Assembly (NCBI RefSeq): GCF_013328205.1
Contig: NZ_JABULH010000006.1
Coordinates: 158,762-222,761 of the forward strand
Direction: 5' to 3'
DNA length: 64,000 nt
Origin: Sphingomonas hominis
GTDB taxonomy: Bacteria; Pseudomonadota; Alphaproteobacteria; Sphingomonadales; Sphingomonadaceae
Numbering within the stretch: position 1 is the stretch's first letter; each line of letters opens with the position of its first letter. Under the pieces are notes generated by a model. The model was not told the DNA's origin. It worked only from the letters and a program-made list of their open reading frames with translations, and searched no databases. Made by a program: the position numbers and the translations under genes. This document shows positions 56,154 through 64,000 of the stretch, piece after piece.

Positions 56154-56911
56154 ACCTTCACGGTATCTGGGCGATCTACCGCTTCGAAATGGCGCGTTCG
56201 CTGCGCACCCTGTGGCAGAGCCTGGTGGGCCCTGTCCTGACAACCAGCCTGTACTTCGTTGTCTTCGGCGGCGCGATCGGCAGCCGGATGCAGAGCGTTG
56301 ACGGCGTCAGCTACGGCAGCTTCATCGTGCCCGGCCTCATCATGCTGTCGCTGCTCACGCAGAGCGTCGGCAATGCGTCGATCGGCATCTATTTCCCGAA
56401 GTTCACCGGCACGATCTTCGAGCTGCTGTCCGCACCGATTTCCACGATGGAGCTGGTGATCGGCTATGTCGGCGCGGCGGCAACCAAGTCGGTGGTGATC
56501 GGCTCGATCATCCTCGCCACCTCGGCGTTCTTCGTGCCTGTGGTGGTCGAGCACCCCCTCGCCATGATCGCGTTTCTGCTGCTGACCTCGATCGCGTTCA
56601 GCCTGTTCGGGTTCATCCTCGGCATCTGGGCAAACAGCTTCGAGCAGCTGAACTTCGTGCCGCTGCTGCTCATCACGCCGCTGACGTTCCTGGGTGGCAG
56701 CTTCTACTCGATCGACATGCTGCCGCAGCCGTGGCGGACGATCAGCCTGTTCAATCCGGTCGTCTATCTGGTGAGTGGGTTCCGCTGGAGCTTCTTCGGT
56801 CGCGGCGATGTCGACATTGCGCTCAGCCTGGGCGTGACGCTCGGCTTCCTCATCGCCTGCCTCGCGGTGATCGGTTGGATCTTCAAGAGTGGTTGGCGAC
56901 TGAAAAGCTGA
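56150..56911 (+). CDS. ABC-2 type exporter, permease
   Basis: 253 aa, six hydrophobic segments, with family motifs [31 protein letters not shown] and [20 protein letters not shown]; YadH/NodJ-like. Forms the exporter with the ATPase upstream; substrate unknown. Confidence 0.94.
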   Translation: MNLHGIWAIYRFEMARSLRTLWQSLVGPVLTTSLYFVVFGGAIGSRMQSVDGVSYGSFIVPGLIMLSLLTQSVGNASIGIYFPKFTGTIFELLSAPISTMELVIGYVGAAATKSVVIGSIILATSAFFVPVVVEHPLAMIAFLLLTSIAFSLFGFILGIWANSFEQLNFVPLLLITPLTFLGGSFYSIDMLPQPWRTISLFNPVVYLVSGFRWSFFGRGDVDIALSLGVTLGFLIACLAVIGWIFKSGWRLKS

Positions 56912-57022
56912 CATCGGCGGCCAGCGTCGACCGGCAAAATAGCGCAACGAGGCGCTTGCAGCCGCGAGATTGACTGATATAAGCCGCCGCCTGCCCCCGG
57001 CCTTGCCGGGTAGGCACATGGT

Positions 57023-57099
57023 CGGGGAATAGCTCAGCCTGGTAGAGCACTGCCTTCGGGAGGCAGGGGCCGGAGGTTCGAATCCTCTTTCCCCGACCA
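57023..57099 (+). tRNA. tRNA-Pro (anticodon CGG)
   Basis: Acceptor CGGGGAA pairs with TTCCCCG, D arm GCTC/GAGC, anticodon stem CTGCC/GGCAG around loop TTCGGGA (anticodon CGG), T arm GGAGG-TTCGAAT-CCTCT, discriminator A and encoded CCA. 77 nt. Composition shifts right after its 3' end. Confidence 0.96.
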
Positions 57100-57146
57100 A
57101 TTTAAATTTTATGCGCGACTACAGCTACTTATTGGTGAGCATGCGC

Positions 57147-57178
57147 GCGGAAGTTAACAGCAAAGTTAACACTTCCGC
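57147..57178. terminator. stem-loop after tRNA-Pro
   Basis: GCGGAAGTTAAC…GTTAACACTTCCGC forms a 12-bp stem with a 2-base bulge and a 6-base loop (AGCAAA). No T-tract follows, so it may be a bidirectional terminator or a recombination site. It lies 31 bases beyond the stop of the leftward gene. Confidence 0.45.
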
Positions 57179-57208
57179 CGCCCTCGTGGCCTTATCGGCA
57201 CGTGCCGG

Positions 57209-57772
57209 TCACGCCAGCGGCGTCGTATCCTGAAACTCTCCCGTTATCGCCGGCAATAGCTCGTCCAAGCGACCGTAAAGCATGTCGACGGATCGGCTTA
57301 GGCGGGTTGCCCGATAGACGCGCAAACGCATCGTCTTGAGTGTGTATTGATCTTGGCGGAATTGGATGAACTCGCCGGCGGCGCTGTAATCCTCCAGCTT
57401 GATGCTGGCATCATCACCCGGCCCCGTTATCACCTGCATACGTCCGTGGGCCTCGATGTCACGAAGCACCAAGCCATTCTCAAAGCGATGGATGATGCCG
57501 AGGACCAAACCACGGTACGGTGTGAGTGGACCAACCGAATTGCAAACAGATGTAAGGTATTTCAACCGATCTGGGCGACGTGACGGAAAGCGAGCACGTA
57601 TCCCCGCATAGGCTTGATGCTTTGAAGCCCTTATCGCCAGCTCCGTAAGGATTGTTTCCACCGTTCCCATGGCGGCGACGTAAGCGCCCCGGAGCTGCAT
57701 TACCTCCGTCAACGTGTGATCCAGCGTCCACGGGTTTATCTCCACCCGCAGTGGCGAGGTCCGATTCAACAT
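57209..57772 (-). CDS. hypothetical protein, 187 aa
   Basis: Unrecognised. Helical N-terminal half (TLTEVMQLRGAYVAAMGTVE; TILTELAIRAS) then KYLTSVCNSVGPLTPYRGLV and an alpha/beta C-terminal half. The helical part loosely recalls HEPN-like proteins but no R-x4-6-H motif is evident. ATG 57772 is preferred over GTG-type starts at 57808. First gene inside the suspected island. Confidence 0.7.
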   Translation of the reverse strand: MLNRTSPLRVEINPWTLDHTLTEVMQLRGAYVAAMGTVETILTELAIRASKHQAYAGIRARFPSRRPDRLKYLTSVCNSVGPLTPYRGLVLGIIHRFENGLVLRDIEAHGRMQVITGPGDDASIKLEDYSAAGEFIQFRQDQYTLKTMRLRVYRATRLSRSVDMLYGRLDELLPAITGEFQDTTPLA

Positions 57773-58320
57773 CGCTCTACCCTCTTGTGTTAGTTCGCAC
57801 ACACTCATGCGACGTAGAACAACACAAACGAATTAGCACAGCTCGTTTGCCACCGCACGAAGCACCGGCGGGGTAGAAAAGTCAGATGTGGAACATGCCA
57901 ATTACGATACGCTTGGAGTCAACTTCCTTGGCGCACTCGCCGACCTATTGATGCGTGCGGGGCGCGATCGTGCGGCTGACGCGATCTACGCTGCGATCGA
58001 GGTTGAGGCTCCGCCCGAGACTCCAATTTAGGGGCGAACAGTGATGAACAAGGGCGAACGGTCGCCCCCCGTTCTGCTGGGCTTTTGGGGGCTTTTCAAC
58101 CGCTCACGGACGTCTACGAACAAGGAAATGGTGCCCAGAAGAGGATTTTACCGCCACCCCCCTAAGGCGTTGAGAAACAATGACATTTACTCAGGCCGCT
58201 GTCACTGTTGGCAATGCCTGATGTAACAGGTGGGGGCAGGCTTAGGCAAGAGGCTCAGGCGCTCTTTACGCTTGTCGGTGCGAGTGCGTCCGTGCTTTGA
58301 TCCCCCTACTGGAGACGCGC
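57773..58320. other. 548-base region with one possible tiny gene
   Basis: Apart from the 47-codon frame at 57888, I see a hairpin GGGCGA-ACGG-TCGCCC near 58052-58067 and short duplicated GGCGAAC pieces. A 61-codon frame at 58041 has poor protein character. Confidence 0.4.
57888..58031 (+). CDS. possible 47-aa protein
   Basis: GTG start; product includes YDTLGVNFLGALADLLMRAG and ADAIYAAIEVEAPPE. Amphipathic helix and biased codons suggest a real small protein, but the ribosome binding site is weak. Confidence 0.35.
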   Translation: MEHANYDTLGVNFLGALADLLMRAGRDRAADAIYAAIEVEAPPETPI

Positions 58321-59277
58321 ATGTTCCTTGAAAAGTTCTCACGGTTTGTTCGACGCTACCACCTTGTGTTCCGACCGGCTCATAAGGCTGCGCCTACGCT
58401 CCCGCTGTTCGCAGACGATGGCGAGTACAGTGTGCTTGATGCCCTTGAGAAGAAGCGGGCGGCGGGAACCGCGCTGATAACCATGAGAAACAAGGACGTG
58501 ATTGAGCTTATCAAGGTTCAGCACTTCCCTGAGCGCGAAGTTTTGGCTCTGCTATTCCACCGAGGAAGCCCAGACGCCGCCGATCCTATTTATAGAAAAC
58601 GAGGCGATGGCGGCTTAACAGTAAGGCAGGCTGAAAAGGAGGATGGAGAGGAGCAGTCTGTCTCCGCTCACCTTGTCATAAGCACAAGAGCTATCGAGGA
58701 AGGTCGTTACGACGCGAACCTTGAGGAAATACCGGGCATCAACATGTCGTATGTCCAACAGATTATAGCTCAAACGCTGAATGATTATCTCTATGACTAT
58801 GAGGTTGGAAAACGTAAGATAAAGACTGTGCAAACGAGAACGATAGTTAAGGCTGAAGGAATTAAGTCCGAAACTATTGGCAATGCCCTCAAGCAGGGAA
58901 AGATTGATTTCATCACCTTCATAAAGCCAGCGCCGGCGAAATATGTTGACGCCGATGGCCTATGGGAGCCGATGAATGACGTTATGCGCTTGAAGGTCAA
59001 AGGCAAAATTGAAGCTGATGACTGGCAGGATAAAGTTACTGCCCTTGTAGCCGAGGCTAGAGCCGATGGCTGGCAGGACTTTAACATCGAGATCGATCTA
59101 GGGAACAAGCGGTCCAAGACGATCGCTCTAGAGCGTGAACAGGAGGCGAAAGAAATATTGTTCGTGAAGTCAGACGAGATACTACTTAAGAATGAACTAT
59201 CCCCTTGCAGCGTCGAACTGCAAGATGAGGTAATTGATAGGTGCATAGACCTAATGCGCCCTGAGGCTATACAGTGA
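58321..59277 (+). CDS. unknown cytosolic protein, first of a two-gene module
   Basis: 318 aa, unrecognised. Begins MFLEKFSRFVRRYHLVFRPA; a later block reads NALKQGKIDFITFIKPAPAK, then W-QDKVTALVAEARADGWQD and KSKT-like KRSKTIALEREQEAKEILFV. Ends with acidic helices. No membrane segment, no nuclease or NTPase motif that I can name. ATG 58321 follows GGAG; a longer TTG start (58297) is less likely. Low GC relative to the chromosome. The next gene starts inside its stop codon, so the two products are probably made together. Position on an island suggests, but does not show, a defence or fitness role. Confidence 0.8.
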   Translation: MFLEKFSRFVRRYHLVFRPAHKAAPTLPLFADDGEYSVLDALEKKRAAGTALITMRNKDVIELIKVQHFPEREVLALLFHRGSPDAADPIYRKRGDGGLTVRQAEKEDGEEQSVSAHLVISTRAIEEGRYDANLEEIPGINMSYVQQIIAQTLNDYLYDYEVGKRKIKTVQTRTIVKAEGIKSETIGNALKQGKIDFITFIKPAPAKYVDADGLWEPMNDVMRLKVKGKIEADDWQDKVTALVAEARADGWQDFNIEIDLGNKRSKTIALEREQEAKEILFVKSDEILLKNELSPCSVELQDEVIDRCIDLMRPEAIQ

Positions 59278-59921
59278 ACATCTTATCGTTCCCATTCTTG
59301 TATCTACGGCTGACCACCGAGCGTGGCTGGCCGCTGTTTCTCAGGGATGGATTGGCAACAGTCGTTATAGCACTGGCAATCGGCGCACCGTTCGCATTTT
59401 TCGACAGCCTTAATTTCTTTGGTCCTAGCGGCCTCGTGGATAAGCTAGGGACCTTTGCCTCCGTATTGGCGGGCTTTTATATAGCTGCTCTCCTTGCTGT
59501 CGCTACCTTCGCGTCGGCTCTTGGCGACCTCGACTCTCCGATTAAGAAGGGCAAGGTCTTAGCCCCCAGTGATACAGGCGAAAAGGAAGAGCTTAGCCGA
59601 AGAGAATATGTCTGTGCATTATTCGGCTATCTTTCGGCATTGGCCCTTCTGGTCGCTGTATTGTCCATATTAATCACATTGATTGCACCCACGTTCGCGC
59701 CGTGGGCTAGCAACCTTTGGACAAAGGCAAATGTAAGAATGCAGGCGAGTATCGACGTTAGGTGGATTAAGGCTGTGCCTATCGTAGCATACTCTATGAT
59801 CGTCTCTAGTATGCTCGTCACTACTCTTCACGGGCTGTATTACCTGATTGATCGGCTTTACGCTCAAGCCCCGAGGATACTGCCGAAAAAGAGCAAGGGT
59901 GGCGAACCGCCTACGGCCTGA
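59274..59921 (+). CDS. four-helix membrane protein, second of the module
   Basis: 215 aa. Hydrophobic segments: GLATVVIALAIGAPFAFFDS, FASVLAGFYIAALLAVATFA, LFGYLSALALLVAVLSILIT and AYSMIVSSMLVTTLHGLYYL, with an ~40-residue hydrophilic loop after helix 2 (KGKVLAPSDTGEKEELSRRE). GTG start overlapping the upstream stop (GTGA). No known family. Looks like an effector or anchor for its partner. Confidence 0.8.
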   Translation: MNILSFPFLYLRLTTERGWPLFLRDGLATVVIALAIGAPFAFFDSLNFFGPSGLVDKLGTFASVLAGFYIAALLAVATFASALGDLDSPIKKGKVLAPSDTGEKEELSRREYVCALFGYLSALALLVAVLSILITLIAPTFAPWASNLWTKANVRMQASIDVRWIKAVPIVAYSMIVSSMLVTTLHGLYYLIDRLYAQAPRILPKKSKGGEPPTA

Positions 59922-60180
59922 AATTGCTAGAGATATGCGAGAGGGTAGATCAAAGCGGAGGGAGCGGTCTTTCCCCCGTATACCCGGCCTGCCCGGTCCC
60001 ACGAATATGAGACGCCTAGCGCGACCTGCATTATCGCGCGTGGTTCTCCATCCCTGCATAGCGTGTCACTACAGCCAAGCTCCATCCCAGCTAGATCGAT
60101 GACGACAGGGGCGGGAACGGCTTGCCCTCCTGACTGTTCATGGTTATACGTTCGTTGACCCGTGAACAGGACTAGCCGTT

Positions 60181-60849
60181 ATGAACCTCCGCAAGATGAC
60201 CAAGGCTGTCGCCTACCTCCGCGTTAGCACGGATAAGCAGGGCAAGAGCGGCCTAGGGCTAGAGGCTCAGCGGGAGGCAGTGGCACGGTATGTCGCTGCC
60301 AATGGCGTTGACCTGATCGGGGAGCATATCGAGGTTGAGACAGGCAAGGGAGCCAATGCCCTGTCCAAGCGGCCTGAGCTTGTCGCCGCCCTCGCAACTG
60401 CCAAGCGGGAGAAGGCTGGCCTGATTATCGCCAAGCTCGATAGGCTTGCCCGCAATGTCCATTTCATATCGGGGCTGATGGAGACAGGCGTAGAGTTCGC
60501 TGTCGCTGATATGCCGAACGCTGATCGCTTCCAGCTACACCTATTCGCCGCACTGGCAGAGAAGGAGGCTGAGGTAATCAGCCAACGGACCAAGGCCGCG
60601 CTAGCTGCTGCCAAGGATCGGGGGACTGAGCTAGGCAAGCATGGCAAGGTACTAGCTGCCCGTAATCAGGCTGAGGCTATGGACCGGCTAGAGCCTATCG
60701 CCGCTGATCTACTGGCATTGAGGGCCGAGGGGCTGTCCGTTCGCAAGATGGTCGAGGCCCTGAATACCCGTGCGATCCCTTCGCCAGCCGGGGGCAAGTG
60801 GCATCCCGCTAGCCTGCACAAGGCGCTTGCTCGATTGGAGGCCCGCTAG
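60181..60849 (+). CDS. serine recombinase (resolvase/invertase family)
   Basis: 222 aa. Catalytic Ser in VAYLRVSTDKQGKSG (Ser16), active-site Arg region LIIAKLDRLARN, and a C-terminal helix-turn-helix (LRAEGLSVRKMVEALNTRAI). Small-resolvase size, without the large zinc-ribbon domain of phage integrases. It may resolve or invert island DNA. Starts at ATG 60181 or 60196. Confidence 0.92.
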   Translation: MNLRKMTKAVAYLRVSTDKQGKSGLGLEAQREAVARYVAANGVDLIGEHIEVETGKGANALSKRPELVAALATAKREKAGLIIAKLDRLARNVHFISGLMETGVEFAVADMPNADRFQLHLFAALAEKEAEVISQRTKAALAAAKDRGTELGKHGKVLAARNQAEAMDRLEPIAADLLALRAEGLSVRKMVEALNTRAIPSPAGGKWHPASLHKALARLEAR

Positions 60850-61059
60850 ATCGGCCGGAGACGGCCACAGGAGTCGATATGGAAGGCTCAGGGTGTCGAC
60901 GTAGCCGGAATACGGTGGCGGCGCTGTGCGGGGCTGCGAGAGGGTGGCCCAAGTCGTCGTCAATGTACGCGGGACATTTCAGGACCGTTAGGCAATGGGA
61001 AATCCTCGGTATCTATATGTCGAGGTATCCCTAAGAATGATCCCGGCACGAACCTGAGG

Positions 61060-61329
61060 CTAAGCCTCGATAATCGCCGACCGTAATCCAGTACCGTCTG
61101 GGAAGAAACCATCGATACCGCCTAAGCTAGGAAGCCCTAGGAACGCCTGACCGTGCGATAACGGTAGATACCTGACGGCCTTACGGCCTAGCTTTAGAGC
61201 GACGGGGTGTGCCATTCTATTTGAATGATGCATGGGTATCGGACGCCGGCAATACGAGCCACGCCAATCAAACTCAACGATCATGCGGCTAGTCTTGCTC
61301 TCCCATAGCGCCAGAACGTATTTGACCAA
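61060..61329 (-). CDS. possible hypothetical protein with duplicated start segment
   Basis: An 89-codon leftward frame with protein-like composition (RMIVEFDWRGSYCRRPIPMH; RKAVRYLPLSHGQAFLGLPS). Likely start is the internal ATG at 61284. The same frame continues upstream past one stop to a second copy starting MIVRFDGDWLYPASP. It may be a decayed larger gene. Confidence 0.35.
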   Translation of the reverse strand: MVKYVLALWESKTSRMIVEFDWRGSYCRRPIPMHHSNRMAHPVALKLGRKAVRYLPLSHGQAFLGLPSLGGIDGFFPDGTGLRSAIIEA

Positions 61330-61395
61330 TACGGATATCTATCTGGCCCGGGGGGACGCCGGATACAGCCAATCACCATCAAATCTAACGATCAT
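61241..61395 (-). repeat. imperfect direct duplication (61241-61284 and 61354-61395)
   Basis: Both copies run from GGACGCCGG to GATCAT on the plus strand and, read leftward, begin ATGATCGTT and continue TTTGAT. They are 111 bases apart (37 codons), in the same frame, so they look like a duplicated coding segment. Confidence 0.55.
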
Positions 61396-61784
61396 ACTAT
61401 ACCAGTATGTATCCTTGGTACTCCACGGCTTGATACCGTGAATGCCATACGCAATCTCATTCTTCCGATAGGCTCAGATTAGTTGTTACCTGTTTCCTGT
61501 TCAGGTGATCGCTATACGTCAGCCTGAGCCTATCTGAGGAATGACTGCTATCCTCTCCTAATAGCATCCGTATTCATCATTCCCGGTAGTAAATCCAAAT
61601 CCGTCGAGTTGCGCCCGTGATGAATGCTGATGCTACGGCCTGTCAGCTATAGCATTGCCCTTATTGGTAGCTGGCGGGCCACCTCTTTCCATAGCTTCAA
61701 TATATCCATTTGGATTCGCTTATCCGTAAGCGGGGCATCTGTGTCTTTTGTCTGGACAGTACACAATCAATCAAAGGATCAACC

Positions 61785-62054
61785 ATGACCATTACCACTG
61801 TTGATATGAACCGCATCAATAATGATCGGGTTGCCGTCTATCTTGCATCTACTGATCGCCGTGTGACCATTGGCGTTCGCTTTGCCTTGGAGGCCCTTGG
61901 CATAGAGTTGCCCGACTTCCTCCGCCGTGGCCGTCCCGGTCCCCGTCCTAATCGGGTCAATAAGATGATGGCTGCTCTGGATGCCGACACAGGCAACCCG
62001 AATACCTACCGCCAAGAGAAGCTCAAGATTGGCGCTTTCGCTCCCCGCTCATAA
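61785..62054 (+). CDS. hypothetical island protein, 89 aa
   Basis: Unrecognised; starts MTITTVDMNRINNDRVAVYL, middle RVTIGVRFALEALGIELPDF, basic end (RGRPGPRPNRVNKM). ATG 61785 follows AAAGGA. First of five closely spaced genes running to 63927. Confidence 0.7.
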   Translation: MTITTVDMNRINNDRVAVYLASTDRRVTIGVRFALEALGIELPDFLRRGRPGPRPNRVNKMMAALDADTGNPNTYRQEKLKIGAFAPRS

Positions 62055-62076
62055 TCTAATCAAACAGGAGACCTCT

Positions 62077-62586
62077 ATGACCAACAAAGATACCCTTGCT
62101 GCTATCGCCATTGAGATTGAAACTCTCAGCGCCGAATTGCTCAAGGTCAACAATTTTATCGATATCCTTGGTAGGCCTGCCCTTGATAAGGCCAATGAGA
62201 TCGACAAGGCATTGAAGAATGCCAAGGATCGCTTTGCTACTGCCCTCGCTGACGAACAGGTAGAGGCTCGCAGTCAACGGCTTGCCCGCTTCTCTGATAT
62301 CCGCGTTGAGGTGAAGCCCGGTGATAACCTCAATACTACCGGGTTCCTCATCAAGTATATGCGAGATACATGGGATATCACGGCTAACGCCAGCGTTCCC
62401 AAAGAGCATGAATGCAATGGCTTCTCTGCCCTTGATGATGACGCCTTTGACTATCTTGTTACGGTAAAGCCCCAAGCCATCCCTGCCGTCATCATGGCGC
62501 TGGCACCGGGTAAGCCACGGGAGGCATTTACTCTGTATATGCAGGGGAAACAGCGCGGATACTTCACGACTGCCCTAGCTGCCTAA
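62077..62586 (+). CDS. hypothetical island protein, 169 aa
   Basis: Unrecognised; N-terminal helix pair (AIAIEIETLSAELLKVNNFI; NEIDKALKNAKDRFATALAD) that may coil, then a mixed domain (KPGDNLNTTGFLIKYMRDTW). ATG 62077 follows AGGAG, 22 bases after the previous stop; its own stop overlaps the next start (TAATG). Confidence 0.75.
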   Translation: MTNKDTLAAIAIEIETLSAELLKVNNFIDILGRPALDKANEIDKALKNAKDRFATALADEQVEARSQRLARFSDIRVEVKPGDNLNTTGFLIKYMRDTWDITANASVPKEHECNGFSALDDDAFDYLVTVKPQAIPAVIMALAPGKPREAFTLYMQGKQRGYFTTALAA

Positions 62587-62765
62587 TGGCTGGCGATAGC
62601 TGGGATGATCGGGGCAGCGGGCAAGCGCCTAGCCGTCCCCGGTCTGACTATATCCCCAAGGTTCGCCTGATCCCTACAACGCTAGATGATCTAATGAACC
62701 GGGCAGGCCCGTATGCCGATGCCGTCAAAGCCCATGTTGAATACACCGCGGCTGTACATGGCTGA
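62586..62765 (+). CDS. hypothetical island protein, 59 aa
   Basis: Begins MAGDSWDDRGSGQAPSRPRS, ends AVKAHVEYTAAVHG. Start overlaps the upstream stop and its stop overlaps the next start (TGATG), so it is translated in a coupled chain. Confidence 0.65.
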   Translation: MAGDSWDDRGSGQAPSRPRSDYIPKVRLIPTTLDDLMNRAGPYADAVKAHVEYTAAVHG

Positions 62766-63154
62766 TGAAGGATTGGCCTAACCCGGCCCTAGCTTCCGCC
62801 TTCATAGCCGATGAGGCTGCAACGCTATCCATCCTGCTGACAAGGCAGGCGCTAGAGCATGAAGCGGGCTGGCCTAAGCTGGCAGACAATCCCGTGCCGC
62901 CGCCACTCTACGACCTGCCACAGGATGCTCAAGGCATAGCCCGTCGTATGGCCGGGGACATTCACGCGCTTTGGGAAGTCGCAGGCCGTCCGTACCTCAG
63001 GGCCGATGATTGCAAGTTTGCCTTCCAGTACCTCGCCGCCGCGATCCGTAAGGGGATCATCCCGCCTATCGCGACCCTAGGCGAAGTTGATCCGGTCCCC
63101 GCTGCCAAACCGGCAAAGCCCCACATTCTCGATATGCTGAAAGAAACCACATGA
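62765..63154 (+). CDS. hypothetical island protein, 129 aa
   Basis: Unrecognised helical protein (ALASAFIADEAATLSILLTR; AQGIARRMAGDIHALWEVAG) with a Pro/Ala/Lys linker at the end. Coupled to both neighbours by 1- and 4-base overlaps. Confidence 0.72.
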   Translation: MKDWPNPALASAFIADEAATLSILLTRQALEHEAGWPKLADNPVPPPLYDLPQDAQGIARRMAGDIHALWEVAGRPYLRADDCKFAFQYLAAAIRKGIIPPIATLGEVDPVPAAKPAKPHILDMLKETT

Positions 63155-63927
63155 CCGCACTAACTCCCCGTCAGGCCATCAAGGTCAAGGCGGCTCTATC
63201 CCTGATTGCTGTACATGGTCACAATCCCCGTACTGTACAGCAAGCCGCTACCGCTGAATTGGCCAAGGGCTATCCCGCCAATATCGCTTACAAGAATGCT
63301 ATTGATGGCTTCATTGCCCGTGTCCCTGCTATGGGTAACACGCTGCATCTTGCCGTCGATCTCATCCACAATAGCGATGATGCTACGGTTGCGCTGTATG
63401 ATAAGGCGCTTACCGAGTACAATAACAGTGGCGATGACAGTTGCCTTGATGGCCTTGCCCCTATGATCCTTGAGGATGCCAAGGCATTGGCGATCAGCAA
63501 GGGCGAAGTATCCGAAGCCGATGCAGCAAATTGGACTATTGAGGATGCGCTAGGCAGCACGTCCGAATCCTTTGCGGAAACCCCCGATGTTCCCGACGCC
63601 ACGACGCTGGCACCGGGTCAGACGGCCAATAGCTCGTTCGGCTTCAATGGCCTTCCCAGCCCTGCCGCTCAGGCCCCGTCAGCGCCCGCTCAGGCGGCAA
63701 GCGGCCCGCAGTGGGTACAAGGGCCGACCGGCTTCCGCCTCGTCGCACAGGCCCCCGCAAGCGGCCCTCAGGTGGGCCAGAGCATGTCGGGCTATGATCC
63801 CTATCAGGCCAGCCGCAGCCCGACCGGCATCCGGGTAGCTCAGACCGGGGACGCGGCCCGCCGCACCCATGGCACCCCGGTAGGCGACATTGCCTATTCA
63901 GCGACCGGCACCGGATACCGAGTGTAA
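63151..63927 (+). CDS. hypothetical island protein with disordered repetitive tail, 258 aa
   Basis: Helical first half (TPRQAIKVKAALSLIAVHGH; NTLHLAVDLIHNSDDATVAL), then a Pro/Ala/Ser/Gly-rich tail from about 145 with repeated phrases (GPTGFRLVAQ and SPTGIRVAQ; ASGPQ twice). Phage- or plasmid-like structural protein is possible. GC rises in the tail compared with the first half. Confidence 0.75.
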   Translation: MTALTPRQAIKVKAALSLIAVHGHNPRTVQQAATAELAKGYPANIAYKNAIDGFIARVPAMGNTLHLAVDLIHNSDDATVALYDKALTEYNNSGDDSCLDGLAPMILEDAKALAISKGEVSEADAANWTIEDALGSTSESFAETPDVPDATTLAPGQTANSSFGFNGLPSPAAQAPSAPAQAASGPQWVQGPTGFRLVAQAPASGPQVGQSMSGYDPYQASRSPTGIRVAQTGDAARRTHGTPVGDIAYSATGTGYRV

Positions 63928-64000
63928 GCGTCCGGTCTTCTCCGCCTTGCCGACGAGGTGATGCGCAAGCCACAGGTGCGGCACTGTGGCAGACACCGGT

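Larger units (their letters stand above)
60850..61784. other. 935-base region with repeats and relics, no clear intact gene
   Basis: AT-richer than its surroundings. Contains hairpins GAGGC-TAA-GCCTC (61056-61068) and GCTTA-TCCG-TAAGC (61718-61731), an imperfect duplication at 61241-61395, and a leftward frame described separately. TGTC-TG-GACA (61749-61758) sits 27 bases before the next gene and could be a small operator. Confidence 0.45.
57100..64000. mobile_element. probable genomic island beside tRNA-Pro (right end outside window)
   Basis: From the tRNA onward the DNA is richer in A/T, leucine codons CTA/CTT and other rare codons become common, nearly all genes are unknown, and a serine recombinase occurs. 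tRNA 3' ends are usual integration targets. No tyrosine integrase and no copy of the tRNA 3' end are seen within the window, so the boundary is inferred. Confidence 0.6.

Noticed and set aside
58041-58226. 61-codon rightward frame
   Set aside because: Poor composition and overlaps a hairpin; no support.
57100-64000. CRISPR array or retron
   Set aside because: No regularly spaced repeats and no reverse transcriptase or cas gene.

Overview
This window is high-GC chromosomal DNA, most likely from a sphingomonad (Alphaproteobacteria, Sphingomonas-like). That is inferred from gene content and codon bias, not from a marker gene. Genes of common sphingomonad type include a DUF3034 protein, a TonB receptor with a PepSY partner, DUF2339/DUF3999, MprF with a VirJ-like hydrolase, and tiny acidic peptides ending in GGYQ.

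Layout. 1-5 kb: hypothetical proteins, a stress-type glycine-zipper protein, an RMF-like protein, a degenerate DUF892 protein and a zinc alcohol dehydrogenase. 5-17 kb: an M61 peptidase; a divergent cluster of periplasmic globin, DUF3034, cupredoxin-like protein and a GGDEF-EAL enzyme; an NmrA/MarR pair with a visible operator; a GAF-GGDEF cyclase; and a large hybrid histidine kinase. 17-31 kb: patatin lipase, chromate genes chrB-chrA, an MFS transporter, two AraC regulators, and membrane/ion genes (DUF389, DUF2254, a broken MscS channel, a CPA1 antiporter). 31-45 kb: an OB-fold secreted protein, tRNA-Gln, a His-rich DUF2946 protein with TonB receptor and PepSY protein, a phosphatidylserine decarboxylase, a LysR/NmrA pair, and a DUF2339 gene cut by one in-frame TGA followed by DUF3999.

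44.8-55.1 kb looks like a cell-envelope module. A leftward group encodes a small membrane protein, a VirJ-like hydrolase, DUF2147, MprF and a GH18/deacetylase/GT2 fusion. A rightward group encodes a PDZ protein, an OmpR-type regulator and its kinase. A similar 12-bp motif occurs in both leftward promoter regions, which suggests that the two-component system controls lipid and polysaccharide remodelling.

55.2-57.1 kb holds an ABC-2 exporter and tRNA-Pro(CGG). From the tRNA to the window end the composition changes (more AT, different codon use) and the genes are mostly unknown: a two-gene cytosolic/membrane module, a serine recombinase, a degraded repeat-bearing region, and a run of five tightly spaced phage- or plasmid-like small genes. 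I read this as the left part of a genomic island whose right end lies outside the window.
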